Below, one piece after another: positions 1 to 6,381 of a stretch of DNA of 6,381 nt (positions within the stretch are counted from its first letter, which is position 1; each line of letters starts with the position of its first letter). This stretch comes from an uncultured Granulicatella sp. (GTDB lineage: Bacteria; Bacillota; Bacilli; Lactobacillales; Aerococcaceae). The DNA is taken from assembly GCA_938017885.1 (NCBI GenBank), contig CALIJD010000319.1:1-6381 (forward strand). The letters run 5' to 3'. Under the pieces are notes generated by a model that worked only from the letters and a program-made list of their open reading frames with translations, did not search any database and was not told the origin of the DNA. A program made the position numbers and the translations under genes.

Positions 1-1397
1 ACTTTGTAGAAAAAGTGATTCGCCAAAAGAAACATACGCTTTCTAAAGATGCAGAACAAGTCTTATCAAACTTAAGTAGTTTACCAGGCTTCTACCAATT
101 ATATGAAGTAACAAAACACGAAGATATGCAATTCGAGTCATTTGAAGCAAATGGGAAGACACTTGAAAATAGCTTTGTATTATACGAAAACTTGCATGAA
201 ATGGATGCGGACAAAGAAGTGCGTCGCGCTGCGGCTAAGAGCTTCTACAAAACATTGAACGCGTACAAAAATACCGTTGCCAATGAATACATTTCTCAAT
301 TGAAAAAAGAAAAGATGATGGCAACGATGCGTGGTTACGATAGTGTCATTGACTACTTATTGGACGAACAAGATGGAGACCGTGAATTATACGACCGTCA
401 AATTCGCATGCTGATGACAGACCTAGCTCCTCATATGCAACGCTACATTAAATTATTAGCGAAAGAGCACGGCATTTCTGATATGCAATTTATGGATGCA
501 AAAATCAACTTGGATCCAGAATTCGAAGTGGATATGACGATTGAAGAATCTCGCGAGTACTTGAAGAAAGCTTTAGGCATTCTTGGCGAAGACTATAAAG
601 CGATGATTGATGAAAGTTATGACAAACGCTGGACTGACTTCCCACAAAACATCGGTAAGAGTACGGGTGGATTCTGTGCGACTGTTCCTAACGTTGCCGG
701 ATTTATTCTATTATCATGGACTGGTAAAATGAACGAAGTATTCGTGTTAGCGCACGAATTAGGACATGCATACCACTTTATGTCAACAGGGAAACATCAA
801 TCGATTTTAAATAACGAATGTTCATTATACTTCGTTGAAGCTCCTTCAACATGTAATGAAGTCATTGTTTCAAATTACTTACTTAAAACAAGTACAGACG
901 CTCGTTTCAAACGTTGGGTGATCAGTAATATGATTAGCCGTACGTACTTCCACAACATGGTAACGCATTATATGGAAGCTGTGTACCAAGATCGTATTTA
1001 CAAGATGATTGATAATAACGAAATGTTGAACGCGGATGTATTATCAAATGTGAAAAAAGAAGTGATGCAAGAATTCTTCGGAGACAGCTTAGTTGTCAAT
1101 GAAGGTGCAGAATTAACTTGGATGCGTCAACCGCACTATTACATGGGATTATATCCATATACGTATTCAGCAGGGCTTACAATCGGTACTGCAATTGCCA
1201 ACCAAATCGAAGAGAATCCTGAACACGCTAAAGTATGGTTAGATACATTGTCTAAAGGTGGAAGCATGTCTGCCAAAGACTTAGCGATTCATGCTGGTTG
1301 CGATGTATCCACAGATGAACCATTGAAACAAGCGATTGCTTATGTTGGCCATTTAGTAGACCAATTAGAAAGCTTAACAGAAGAATTAAAAGCATAA
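1..1397 (+). CDS. pepF: Oligoendopeptidase F (M3 family zinc metallopeptidase), 5' end cut by window
   Basis: Cytosolic zinc endopeptidase that hydrolyses short and medium oligopeptides. The reading frame is open from base 3, so the gene enters from the left edge; the GTG at base 15 is an internal valine codon, not a start. The visible part encodes 464 residues, and PepF proteins are about 600 residues, so about 135-140 N-terminal residues are missing. The zinc-binding HELGH motif lies at bases 753-767 (visible residues 251-255). The third ligand is probably the Glu of VEAPST, 24 residues after the second His (bases 837-839), which fits the M3 spacing. The late aromatic stretch HYYMGLYPYTYSAG matches the substrate-binding tyrosine region of the family. 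No frameshift or missing catalytic residue is seen. The gene ends just before a strong terminator and converges on the repressor gene, so it is probably unrelated to the sugar operon. The family assignment is firm; a PepF paralogue such as PepB is possible. Confidence 0.95.
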   Translation, partial: FVEKVIRQKKHTLSKDAEQVLSNLSSLPGFYQLYEVTKHEDMQFESFEANGKTLENSFVLYENLHEMDADKEVRRAAAKSFYKTLNAYKNTVANEYISQLKKEKMMATMRGYDSVIDYLLDEQDGDRELYDRQIRMLMTDLAPHMQRYIKLLAKEHGISDMQFMDAKINLDPEFEVDMTIEESREYLKKALGILGEDYKAMIDESYDKRWTDFPQNIGKSTGGFCATVPNVAGFILLSWTGKMNEVFVLAHELGHAYHFMSTGKHQSILNNECSLYFVEAPSTCNEVIVSNYLLKTSTDARFKRWVISNMISRTYFHNMVTHYMEAVYQDRIYKMIDNNEMLNADVLSNVKKEVMQEFFGDSLVVNEGAELTWMRQPHYYMGLYPYTYSAGLTIGTAIANQIEENPEHAKVWLDTLSKGGSMSAKDLAIHAGCDVSTDEPLKQAIAYVGHLVDQLESLTEELKA

Positions 1398-1408
1398 TCA
1401 TCGTAAAC

Positions 1409-1439
1409 AAAAACGCGCTACAATTGTAGCGCGTTTTTT
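1409..1439. terminator. Bidirectional rho-independent terminator between convergent genes
   Basis: The arms AAAAACGCGCTAC and GTAGCGCGTTTTT flank AATT and form a perfect 30-nt palindrome centred between bases 1423 and 1424. The stem has a GC-rich core, with six T's on the + strand (1434-1439) and five T's, then GTTT, on the - strand. It lies 12 bases after the pepF stop and about 100 bases past the end of the DeoR gene, so it can stop transcription from both sides. Confidence 0.93.
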
Positions 1440-1539
1440 CTATTTAAGAGATAACTATAAATATGACTAACTTGAGATGAAGATAGTTCTCTTTCAAAAT
1501 GTTCAATTGGATTCATGTATTTTTCTTTGTTTTCTATTG

Positions 1540-2292
1540 TTACCAAAGAATCTCGCATTGAGCGCCCACCGTATCTTGAAAGGATTCGACAGGAGCTTGA
1601 TTGGTTACAATATAGTCAATAGCATTGTAATTAGATAACTTGAAGTAATGACTCGTATTAAACTTTGAGTGGTCCGCAAGTAGTACAGCAACATCAGAAT
1701 TTGCAATCATCTGTTGCTTAAAAAGTGCTTGACTATGATTAGCCTCATAAGCAGCGAAACGGTCAAGCCCTCGACAGCTCATAAAGCAAATATCAGCATG
1801 GAAATTATTGATAAAACCCGTCGCAAAATCTCCCAAAGCCGAGTTTGTTCCATAGCCGATATGTCCCCCGCAGAAGAACAAAGTTATATTTTCATAATTG
1901 TTCAACTTACGTGCAATTTCGATTCCATTTGTAATCACACGTAAATTCTGAAGAGTTCCTAAGTGAGGAGCGAGTGTGGCGCACGTGGATGAACTATCGA
2001 TAAAAATCGATTGGTTATCCGTTAAAAAAGTGGAGGCTGTTTCCGCTATTTGTTGTTTTCCCTGAGTTTCTTCATGGCTTCTGCTATCGTAAGCGTATTC
2101 AATATTGTTTGTAGTAACAAGTCGAACTTCGCCATGAGATCGAATGATTTTTCCTTCTTTTTCCAATTTAATCAGGTCACGCCTCAATGTAGAGGTGGAG
2201 CAATACATCAACGCTTCCAGTTGGAAGGTAGAGATGATTTTCCTTTTGGTGAGAATGTCCATAATACGAGACATTCGCTCTAAAGATACCAT
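1540..2292 (-). CDS. DeoR-family transcriptional regulator, probable repressor of the adjacent fucose-type operon
   Basis: A DNA-binding sugar-phosphate sensor of 250 residues, the usual DeoR length. The N-terminal winged helix (about residues 5-55) carries the DeoR signature STSTLRRDLIKLEKEGKIIR. The usual HGG that follows is SHGEV here. The C-terminal DeoRC sensor domain (about residues 70-230) shows FIDSSSTC, LRVITNGIEIA, FFCGG and a late CRGLD, matching the family's phosphosugar-binding pattern. The start at 2292 was chosen because AGGAGG lies 7 bases upstream of it. An ATG at 2325 would add 11 residues but lies upstream of that ribosome binding site and inside the operator repeats. The gene is divergent from the aldolase gene, and its promoter overlaps repeated TGAAC motifs, which implies autoregulation plus control of the operon. 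The DeoR-family FcsR of the pneumococcal fucose operon is a known functional parallel; the effector here is inferred, perhaps fuculose-1-phosphate. Confidence 0.93.
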   Translation of the reverse strand: MVSLERMSRIMDILTKRKIISTFQLEALMYCSTSTLRRDLIKLEKEGKIIRSHGEVRLVTTNNIEYAYDSRSHEETQGKQQIAETASTFLTDNQSIFIDSSSTCATLAPHLGTLQNLRVITNGIEIARKLNNYENITLFFCGGHIGYGTNSALGDFATGFINNFHADICFMSCRGLDRFAAYEANHSQALFKQQMIANSDVAVLLADHSKFNTSHYFKLSNYNAIDYIVTNQAPVESFQDTVGAQCEILW

Positions 2293-2299
2293 AATAAAA

Positions 2300-2305
2300 C
2301 CTCCT
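2300..2305 (-). promoter_or_regulatory. Ribosome binding site that fixes the DeoR start
   Basis: The - strand reads AGGAGG, then seven bases, then ATG at 2292. This perfect Shine-Dalgarno sequence decides for the 250-residue product over the longer frame starting at 2325. Confidence 0.9.
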
Positions 2306-2307
2306 AG

Positions 2308-2337
2308 TTGAACGTTTTTGAACATTTATGAACAAAT
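2308..2337. repeat. Three 10-bp direct repeats (WTGAACRNNT), probable DeoR operator
   Basis: TTGAACGTTT (2308-2317), TTGAACATTT (2318-2327) and ATGAACAAAT (2328-2337) follow one another with exact 10-bp spacing, so the TGAAC cores face the same side of the helix. The block covers the predicted transcription start and leader of the DeoR gene and partly overlaps its -10 box. Direct or inverted repeats of a short core are common for DeoR-family operators; the assignment to this regulator rests on position. Confidence 0.7.
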
Positions 2338-2365
2338 TATAGCACAATACTTGAAGGATGTTCAA
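2336..2365 (-). promoter_or_regulatory. Promoter of the DeoR gene
   Basis: The - strand shows a consensus -10 box TATAAT (bases 2341-2336) preceded by an extended-10 TGC. A -35 box TTGAAC (bases 2365-2360; TTGA matches consensus) lies 18 bases upstream. The start of transcription is expected near 2329, inside the 10-bp repeats. The -35 box is itself one of the reverse-oriented TGAAC copies, so a bound repressor would exclude RNA polymerase. Confidence 0.75.
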
Positions 2366-2373
2366 TAGTTCAT
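2351..2373. repeat. Second operator-like cluster with cores in the opposite orientation
   Basis: GTTCA cores occur at 2360-2364 and 2368-2372 (8-bp spacing), the reverse complement of the TGAAC cores at 2309-2333. The first also forms a dyad, TTGAA-GGATG-TTCAA (2351-2365). ATGAAC at 2328-2333 and GTTCAT at 2368-2373 mirror each other about position 2350. The cluster covers the DeoR -35 box and sits just upstream of the candidate operon promoter. Confidence 0.55.
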
Positions 2374-2380
2374 CCACGTA

Positions 2381-2395
2381 TTGTATCCGCTTTCT
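2381..2395. promoter_or_regulatory. Candidate CcpA cre site (catabolite repression)
   Basis: TTGTATCCGCTTTCT fits the catabolite-responsive element consensus WTGNAANCGNWNNCW with one mismatch (T for A at 2386), including the central CG. It lies about 40-50 bases upstream of the aldolase start, overlapping the candidate -35 region and spacer, a position where CcpA with HPr-Ser-P would block transcription. It was found by eye, and a chance match is possible. Confidence 0.5.
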
Positions 2396-2409
2396 TCAGT
2401 TGCTAATAT
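2381..2409 (+). promoter_or_regulatory. Weak candidate promoter of the fucA-fucI-PTS-ABC operon
   Basis: TTGTAT (2381-2386), a 17-base spacer and TAATAT (2404-2409) with an extended-10 TGC form the best arrangement found upstream of the aldolase gene. An alternative -10 is TATATT at 2407-2412. The match is poorer than that of the divergent repressor promoter, and it predicts a very short leader of about 17 nt. No start site can be fixed from the sequence alone. Confidence 0.35.
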
Positions 2410-2432
2410 ATTAATCAGAAAGGGATGATACT

Positions 2433-3155
2433 ATGACTTTTGATGAACAAGTAGTACGCGAACAAATTTGTGATGTGTGTCATAAAATGTGGCAACTAGG
2501 ATGGGTAGCTGCAAATGACGGAAATGTCTCAGTTCGTATTGATGAGGATACCATCATCGCAACACCAACAGGTATCAGTAAGAGTTTTATCACTCCTGAA
2601 AAACTCGTTAAATTAAATATGAAAGGAGAAGTAATTGAAGCCAACGAAGGATATCGTCCTTCAAGCGAAATTAAAATGCATATTCGCTGCTATGAAGAAC
2701 GTGATGATGTGAAATCTGTTGTTCATGCTCATCCGCCAATTGCAACTGGTTTTACATTAGCGCATATTCCATTAGATACTTATTCACTAATTGAAAGTGC
2801 GATTGTTATCGGTTCAATTCCAATTACACCATTCGGGGTTCCTTCAACAATGGAAGTTCCAGATGCGATTACACCATACTTACAAGAACACGACGTGATG
2901 TTACTTGAAAACCATGGTGCATTAACAGTGGGTAGTGATGTGATTACAGCATACTACAGAATGGAAACATTAGAACTCGTGGCTAAATCAACATTCCACG
3001 GAAGAATGTTATTACTAACAAAAGGCATTGAAGAAAAAGAAATCTCAAGAGAAAAATTAGAGCAAATGTTCAAGATGCGCGAAAACTACAAAGTTACAGG
3101 ACGCCACCCAGGATACAAGAAATACAATCCTGACGGAACGGTTCGTGAAGTGTAG
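2433..3155 (+). CDS. fucA: Class II aldolase, probable L-fuculose-1-phosphate aldolase
   Basis: A zinc-dependent cytosolic aldolase expected to split L-fuculose-1-phosphate into dihydroxyacetone phosphate and L-lactaldehyde. The 240-residue product shows the AraD/FucA class II order: NDGNVSVR (residues 28-35), TPTGISK (44-50), PSSE with the catalytic-type Glu79, the zinc ligands in HAH (His98, His100), and the third His161 in ENHGALTVG. It is longer than the roughly 215-residue E. coli FucA because of a basic C-terminal tail ending near [11 protein letters not shown]. The ATG at 2433 is preceded by AGAAAGGGA at 2417-2425. It is the first gene of the operon, divergent from the DeoR gene and 19 bases upstream of fucI. 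The same family includes ribulose-5-phosphate 4-epimerase and rhamnulose-1-phosphate aldolase; the fuculose assignment rests mainly on the neighbouring fucI. Confidence 0.88.
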   Translation: MTFDEQVVREQICDVCHKMWQLGWVAANDGNVSVRIDEDTIIATPTGISKSFITPEKLVKLNMKGEVIEANEGYRPSSEIKMHIRCYEERDDVKSVVHAHPPIATGFTLAHIPLDTYSLIESAIVIGSIPITPFGVPSTMEVPDAITPYLQEHDVMLLENHGALTVGSDVITAYYRMETLELVAKSTFHGRMLLLTKGIEEKEISREKLEQMFKMRENYKVTGRHPGYKKYNPDGTVREV

Positions 3156-3161
3156 AAGAAT

Positions 3162-3167
3162 AGGAGG
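3162..3167 (+). promoter_or_regulatory. Ribosome binding site that fixes the fucI start
   Basis: AGGAGG is followed by seven bases and ATG at 3175. An in-frame GTG at 3145 would add ten residues and overlap the aldolase gene, but it lies upstream of this site and has no comparable one, so ATG 3175 is preferred. Confidence 0.88.
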
Positions 3168-3174
3168 AACAAAA

Positions 3175-4941
3175 ATGATTCAACATCCACGCATTGGGAT
3201 TCGCCCAACTATTGACGGTCGTCGCCAAGGAGTTCGCGAGTCTTTAGAAGTTCAAACAATGAATATGGCGAAGAGTGTCGCTGCTTTAATCGAGTCCACA
3301 TTGAAATATCCTGATGGACAACCGGTTGAATGTGTGATTTCACCATCAACAATTGGTCGTGTACCAGAAGCAGCAGCATCTCACGAACTATTCAAAAAAT
3401 CAAACGTTTGTGCAACGATTACAGTAACACCTTGCTGGTGCTATGGTAGTGAAACAATGGATATGTCTCCTGATATTCCACATGCTATTTGGGGATTCAA
3501 CGGAACTGAAAGACCAGGGGCTGTATATTTAGCAGCAGTTCTTGCTTCTCATGCTCAAAAAGGAATTCCAGCATTCGGAATTTACGGTAAAGACGTACAA
3601 GAAGCTACAGATACAGAAATTCCTGAAGACGTTAAAGAAAAAATCTTACGTTACGCAAGAGCAGCTCTTGCTACAGGTTTAATGAGAGATACAGCTTACT
3701 TATCAATGGGTAGTGTATCAATGGGTATCGGTGGTTCAATCGTAGATCCTAACTTCTTCCAAGAATACTTAGGAATGCGTAATGAATCAGTAGATATGAC
3801 AGAATTTACTCGCCGTATCGACCGTGGCATTTATGATCACGAAGAATTCGAACGTGCGCTTCAATGGGTGAAAGAAAACGTTAAAGAAGGATTCGACCAC
3901 AACCGTGAAGACCTTGTTTTGAGCCGTGAAGAAAAAGATAAACAATGGGAATTCGTGATTAAGATGTTCTTAATTGGACGTGACCTAATGATTGGAAACC
4001 CAAGACTTGCTGAACTAGGCTTCGAAGAAGAAGCGGTTGGTCACTACGCTCTTGTGGGAGGATTCCAAGGTCAACGTCAATGGACAGACCACTTCCCTAA
4101 CGGAGACTTCATGGAAACATTCCTAAACACTCAATTTGACTGGAACGGAATTCGCAGACCATACATCTTCGCAACTGAAAATGATGCGTTAAACGGTGTA
4201 TCAATGCTATTCAACTACTTATTAACAAACACTCCACAAATCTTTGCGGATGTTCGTACTTACTGGAGTCCAGAAGCGGTTGAACGTGTAACAGGACATA
4301 AACTTGAAGGCCATGCTGAAAATGGATTCTTACACTTAATCAACTCTGGTTCTTGTACATTAGATGGTACTGGTCAAGCTACAAGAAACGGTGAGCCAGT
4401 GATTAAACCATTCTGGGAATTAGAACAAAGTGAAGTAGATGCAATGCTTGCAAATACTGACTTCCCAGCAGCAAACCGCGAATACTTCCGTGGTGGCGGT
4501 TACTCAACTCGCTTCTTATCTAAAGGAAACATGCCTGTGACAATGGTTCGCTTGAACTTATTGAAAGGCGTTGGACCTGTATTACAAATCGCAGAAGGAT
4601 ACACACTTGAATTACCTGAAGATGTACACCATACATTGGATAACCGTACAGATCCAGGCTGGCCAACAACTTGGTTTGCTCCTCGCTTAACAGGTAAAGG
4701 CGCATTCAAGTCAGTATACGATGTAATGAATAACTGGGGTGCAAACCACGGTGCTATCACTTATGGACATATTGGTGCTGACCTTATCACTCTTGCTTCA
4801 ATGTTACGCATCCCTGTAAATATGCATAACGTTGCTGAAGAAGATATCTTCAGACCTAAGAACTGGTCATTATTCGGAACAGAAGATTTAGAATCAGCTG
4901 ACTACCGTGCATGCCAATTATTAGGACCTATCCATAAGTAA
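3175..4941 (+). CDS. fucI: L-fucose isomerase
   Basis: A cytosolic, Mn-dependent aldose-ketose isomerase converting L-fucose to L-fuculose; FucI enzymes often also accept D-arabinose. The 588-residue product matches the 591 residues of E. coli FucI. Metal-binding residues are in place: Glu335 in TENDALNG, Asp359 in FADVRTYW and His525 in GANHGAI. These correspond to Glu337, Asp361 and His528 of E. coli, with the same 24-residue spacing between the first two. The start region, with [19 protein letters not shown], is typical of the family. The ATG at 3175 is chosen over a GTG at 3145 because of the AGGAGG site. The gene lies 19 bases after the aldolase stop and 18 bases before the PTS EIIB gene. 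No damage or unusual residue was seen at the active site. Confidence 0.96.
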   Translation: MIQHPRIGIRPTIDGRRQGVRESLEVQTMNMAKSVAALIESTLKYPDGQPVECVISPSTIGRVPEAAASHELFKKSNVCATITVTPCWCYGSETMDMSPDIPHAIWGFNGTERPGAVYLAAVLASHAQKGIPAFGIYGKDVQEATDTEIPEDVKEKILRYARAALATGLMRDTAYLSMGSVSMGIGGSIVDPNFFQEYLGMRNESVDMTEFTRRIDRGIYDHEEFERALQWVKENVKEGFDHNREDLVLSREEKDKQWEFVIKMFLIGRDLMIGNPRLAELGFEEEAVGHYALVGGFQGQRQWTDHFPNGDFMETFLNTQFDWNGIRRPYIFATENDALNGVSMLFNYLLTNTPQIFADVRTYWSPEAVERVTGHKLEGHAENGFLHLINSGSCTLDGTGQATRNGEPVIKPFWELEQSEVDAMLANTDFPAANREYFRGGGYSTRFLSKGNMPVTMVRLNLLKGVGPVLQIAEGYTLELPEDVHHTLDNRTDPGWPTTWFAPRLTGKGAFKSVYDVMNNWGANHGAITYGHIGADLITLASMLRIPVNMHNVAEEDIFRPKNWSLFGTEDLESADYRACQLLGPIHK

Positions 4942-4959
4942 GAGAAAGGAGAGACTAAA

Positions 4960-5256
4960 ATGACAAAAACAATTATTTTAGCCTGTGTCGGTGGATTAAC
5001 AACAAGTATGCTCGTTGAACGCATTCAAGAAGTGATTTACCGTGATAAATTAGATTACTCATTCTACTCAGTAGGGATTACTGGGATTGATACTCTAAAA
5101 AATATTGATGTCTTATTATTAGGACCTCAATTAGCTTATTTAGAAGAAAAAGCAAAAGCTTCACTTCATGTTCCAGTTGCTGTAATTTCAGACGATGACT
5201 TTGAAAACATGCGCGGAGAAGAAGTTCTAAAACAAGCGATTGAATTATTAGGTTAA
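4960..5256 (+). CDS. PTS EIIB subunit, lactose/cellobiose family
   Basis: A small (98-residue) cytosolic phosphocarrier that passes a phosphoryl group from EIIA to a sugar in complex with a membrane EIIC. The N-terminal beta strand TIILAC places Cys9 at the start of the phosphate loop CVGGLTTSML, the active-site pattern of the Lac/cellobiose EIIB family, where CxxGxSTS is usual. Length is normal for a stand-alone EIIB. AAAGGAG at 4945-4951 precedes ATG 4960. It is followed after 4 bases by the EIIA gene. No EIIC-like membrane protein is encoded in the window, so the sugar it would phosphorylate is unknown. Family assignment is good; its role in this operon is open (see findings). Confidence 0.88.
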   Translation: MTKTIILACVGGLTTSMLVERIQEVIYRDKLDYSFYSVGITGIDTLKNIDVLLLGPQLAYLEEKAKASLHVPVAVISDDDFENMRGEEVLKQAIELLG

Positions 5257-5260
5257 GCCA

Positions 5261-5632
5261 ATGAGCGAGACAATAAAAGCAGATACGCAACGATTGATGC
5301 AACTAATTGTCAAAAGTAGCAAAGTAACAACTTTAGCAATGCAATCCGTTAAGAGTGCTCTTGCAGGTGATATTTCATCTGCAAGAAGCCTCCTTGATGA
5401 AGCAAGAGTTAAAGGAGTTGAAGCGCATAATGTTCAAACAGAAATGATTCAGCAAGAAATTAGAGGCGAGGGAGATAGCCCTACACTTCTTTCCGTTCAT
5501 GCGCAAGATCATTTTATGAACAGCCACTTGCTGCTAGAAGTTGTGAACATCATTGTAAATCAACAAGAACAAATAGAAACGCTGAAAGAGCGTATTACAA
5601 AACTGGAACAGGTAGGTGAAATGCATGAGTAA
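5261..5632 (+). CDS. PTS EIIA subunit, lactose/cellobiose family
   Basis: A soluble phosphocarrier that takes a phosphoryl group from HPr-His-P and gives it to EIIB. The 123-residue product has an alpha-helical composition. The phosphorylatable His80 lies in SVHAQDHFMNS, with the metal-binding Asp83 three residues on; this is the EIIA-Lac pattern (His78/Asp81 in lactococcal LacF). The C-terminal tail is rich in Gln, Glu and Lys and probably helical. ATG 5261 is 4 bases after the EIIB stop and has only a weak Shine-Dalgarno (AGG at 5250-5252), which suggests translational coupling to EIIB. Its end overlaps the ABC ATPase start by 8 bases. The gene order EIIB then EIIA, without EIIC, is unusual next to an ABC transporter gene. 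Confidence 0.9.
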   Translation: MSETIKADTQRLMQLIVKSSKVTTLAMQSVKSALAGDISSARSLLDEARVKGVEAHNVQTEMIQQEIRGEGDSPTLLSVHAQDHFMNSHLLLEVVNIIVNQQEQIETLKERITKLEQVGEMHE

Positions 5633-6381
5633 TCCAGTTATTCTTGAAATGAAGGGAATTGTGAAATCGTTTGGACCTGTAAAAGCCTTAAAAGGTGTAG
5701 ACTTTGACCTAAGAGCAGGTGAAGTACACGCGCTAATGGGTGAAAACGGGGCTGGTAAATCCACTTTAATGAAAGTATTGACAGGTATTTACGGCGCGAA
5801 CGAAGGAACGATTCACTATAACGGAAAACAAGTAGAATATTCTAAGCCAAAAGAGGCTATGGACGATGGGATTGTAATCGTGCACCAAGAGTTGAATATG
5901 ATGAACCACTTAACAGTGGCTCAAAACATCTTCATCGGTCGTGAAGAAATCAATCAAGGATTGTTCATTGATGATAATGCCGGAAACAAAAAGGCAAAAG
6001 AATTATTCAAATTGTTGAAACTGGATATTAATCCACAAGAAAAAGTGGGAAACTTAACAGTTGGTAAACAACAAATGGTTGAAATTGCCAAAGCATTGTC
6101 AATGGATGCTAAGATTATTGTTTTCGACGAACCAACAGCAGCGTTAACAGAATCAGAAATTAATGAATTATTCGCAATTATTGATGACTTACGTACTAAA
6201 GGTGTAGGAATTATCTATATTTCTCACCGTATGGACGAAATTGCCCGTATTACGGACCGTGTAACGGTTATGAGGGACGGGGAATATGTTGGAACTGTAA
6301 ATACAAAAGAAACTACAAAGGACGAGATCATCGCAATGATGGTTGGTCGTACTATTTACGAAGATCCGAAAGCGGTTTCTG
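5625..6381 (+). CDS. Sugar ABC transporter ATP-binding protein (RbsA/MglA type), 3' end cut by window
   Basis: A membrane-associated ATPase that energises uptake of a monosaccharide with a permease and a binding protein not in this window. The visible 252 codons make the first nucleotide-binding domain: Walker A GENGAGKST (residues 39-47), Q-loop Gln88 in VHQELN, signature LTVGKQQ (144-150; more often LSVGQQQ), Walker B IIVFDEP (Asp168, Glu169) and H-loop His201 in ISHRMDE. It ends in MMVGR, the linker that precedes the second domain in this family of about 500 residues, so roughly half is missing at the right edge. ATG 5625 lies within the last codons of the EIIA gene, with AGGTAGGTG at 5610-5618 as a modest ribosome site. 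Overlap and strand place it in the same operon. The substrate cannot be told from an ATPase; L-fucose or a related sugar is inferred from fucI and fucA. Confidence 0.92.
   Translation, partial: MSNPVILEMKGIVKSFGPVKALKGVDFDLRAGEVHALMGENGAGKSTLMKVLTGIYGANEGTIHYNGKQVEYSKPKEAMDDGIVIVHQELNMMNHLTVAQNIFIGREEINQGLFIDDNAGNKKAKELFKLLKLDINPQEKVGNLTVGKQQMVEIAKALSMDAKIIVFDEPTAALTESEINELFAIIDDLRTKGVGIIYISHRMDEIARITDRVTVMRDGEYVGTVNTKETTKDEIIAMMVGRTIYEDPKAVS

Noticed and set aside
15..17. GTG at 15 as the true start of a short peptidase
   Set aside because: The frame is open upstream to the window edge, and the product would lack the N-terminal domain normal for PepF; the gene is simply cut by the window.
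1446..1494. Dyad AAGAG-AT-AACTAT / ATAGTTCTCTT between the convergent genes
   Set aside because: The stem is A/T-rich with a 2-base bulge and a 24-base loop, and has no T run on either strand; the palindrome at 1409-1439 already serves as terminator.
1714..2283. Open frames on the + strand at 1714-1944 and 2050-2283
   Set aside because: Both are antisense to the well-supported DeoR gene and have no recognisable motif or ribosome site.
2293..2325. Longer DeoR frame starting at ATG 2325
   Set aside because: It would place the start upstream of the AGGAGG site and just downstream of the -10 box, inside the operator repeats; the ATG at 2292 has perfect ribosome-site spacing.
3145..3174. GTG start for fucI at 3145
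   Set aside because: It overlaps the end of the aldolase gene and lies upstream of the AGGAGG at 3162-3167; the ten extra residues do not look like the FucI N-terminus.
4500..4760. Open frames on the - strand at 4500-4760 and 4520-4705
   Set aside because: They are antisense shadows inside fucI, whose residues here are conserved family motifs.
5078..5764. Open frames on the - strand at 5078-5302 and 5534-5764
   Set aside because: They are antisense to the PTS genes and the ABC ATPase start; low-complexity Leu-rich or unremarkable products without a ribosome site.

Overview
The window looks like a chromosomal segment of an AT-rich Gram-positive bacterium, most likely of the order Lactobacillales. 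The grounds are strong AGGAGG-type ribosome binding sites, A/T-rich wobble positions, a PepF-type oligoendopeptidase, a lactose/cellobiose-family PTS pair and a CcpA-like operator. The genus cannot be fixed from this sequence alone. No RNA gene, insertion sequence, CRISPR array or attachment site was seen, and no gap between genes exceeds 300 bases.

Layout. Bases 1-1397 hold the C-terminal three quarters of an oligoendopeptidase F gene (+), which ends at a near-perfect palindromic, bidirectional terminator (about 1409-1439). Converging on it is a DeoR-family repressor gene (-, 1540-2292). It is transcribed divergently from a catabolic operon (+). The roughly 140-bp divergent region (2293-2432) carries a strong repressor promoter, three TGAAC-type direct repeats in exact 10-bp phase, two reverse-oriented copies of the same core, a CcpA cre-like site and a weaker candidate operon promoter. 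The operon runs class II aldolase (fucA type), L-fucose isomerase (fucI), PTS EIIB, PTS EIIA, and then the start of a two-domain RbsA/MglA-type sugar ABC ATPase cut by the window edge. Spacings in the operon are 19 nt, 18 nt, 4 nt and an 8-nt overlap, so it is very probably one transcript.

How the genes fit together. FucI would convert L-fucose to L-fuculose, and FucA would cleave L-fuculose-1-phosphate to dihydroxyacetone phosphate and L-lactaldehyde. The DeoR protein would sense a pathway sugar phosphate and repress both its own gene and the operon. The ABC ATPase would power uptake of the free sugar. The linking kinase (FucK) is not in the window. The oddest point is the EIIB/EIIA pair without an EIIC, placed between the isomerase and an ABC importer gene and apparently translationally coupled to that importer. 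Its role cannot be read from the sequence: the EIIC may lie downstream, or the pair may act with a distant EIIC or as a phosphorylation-based regulator.
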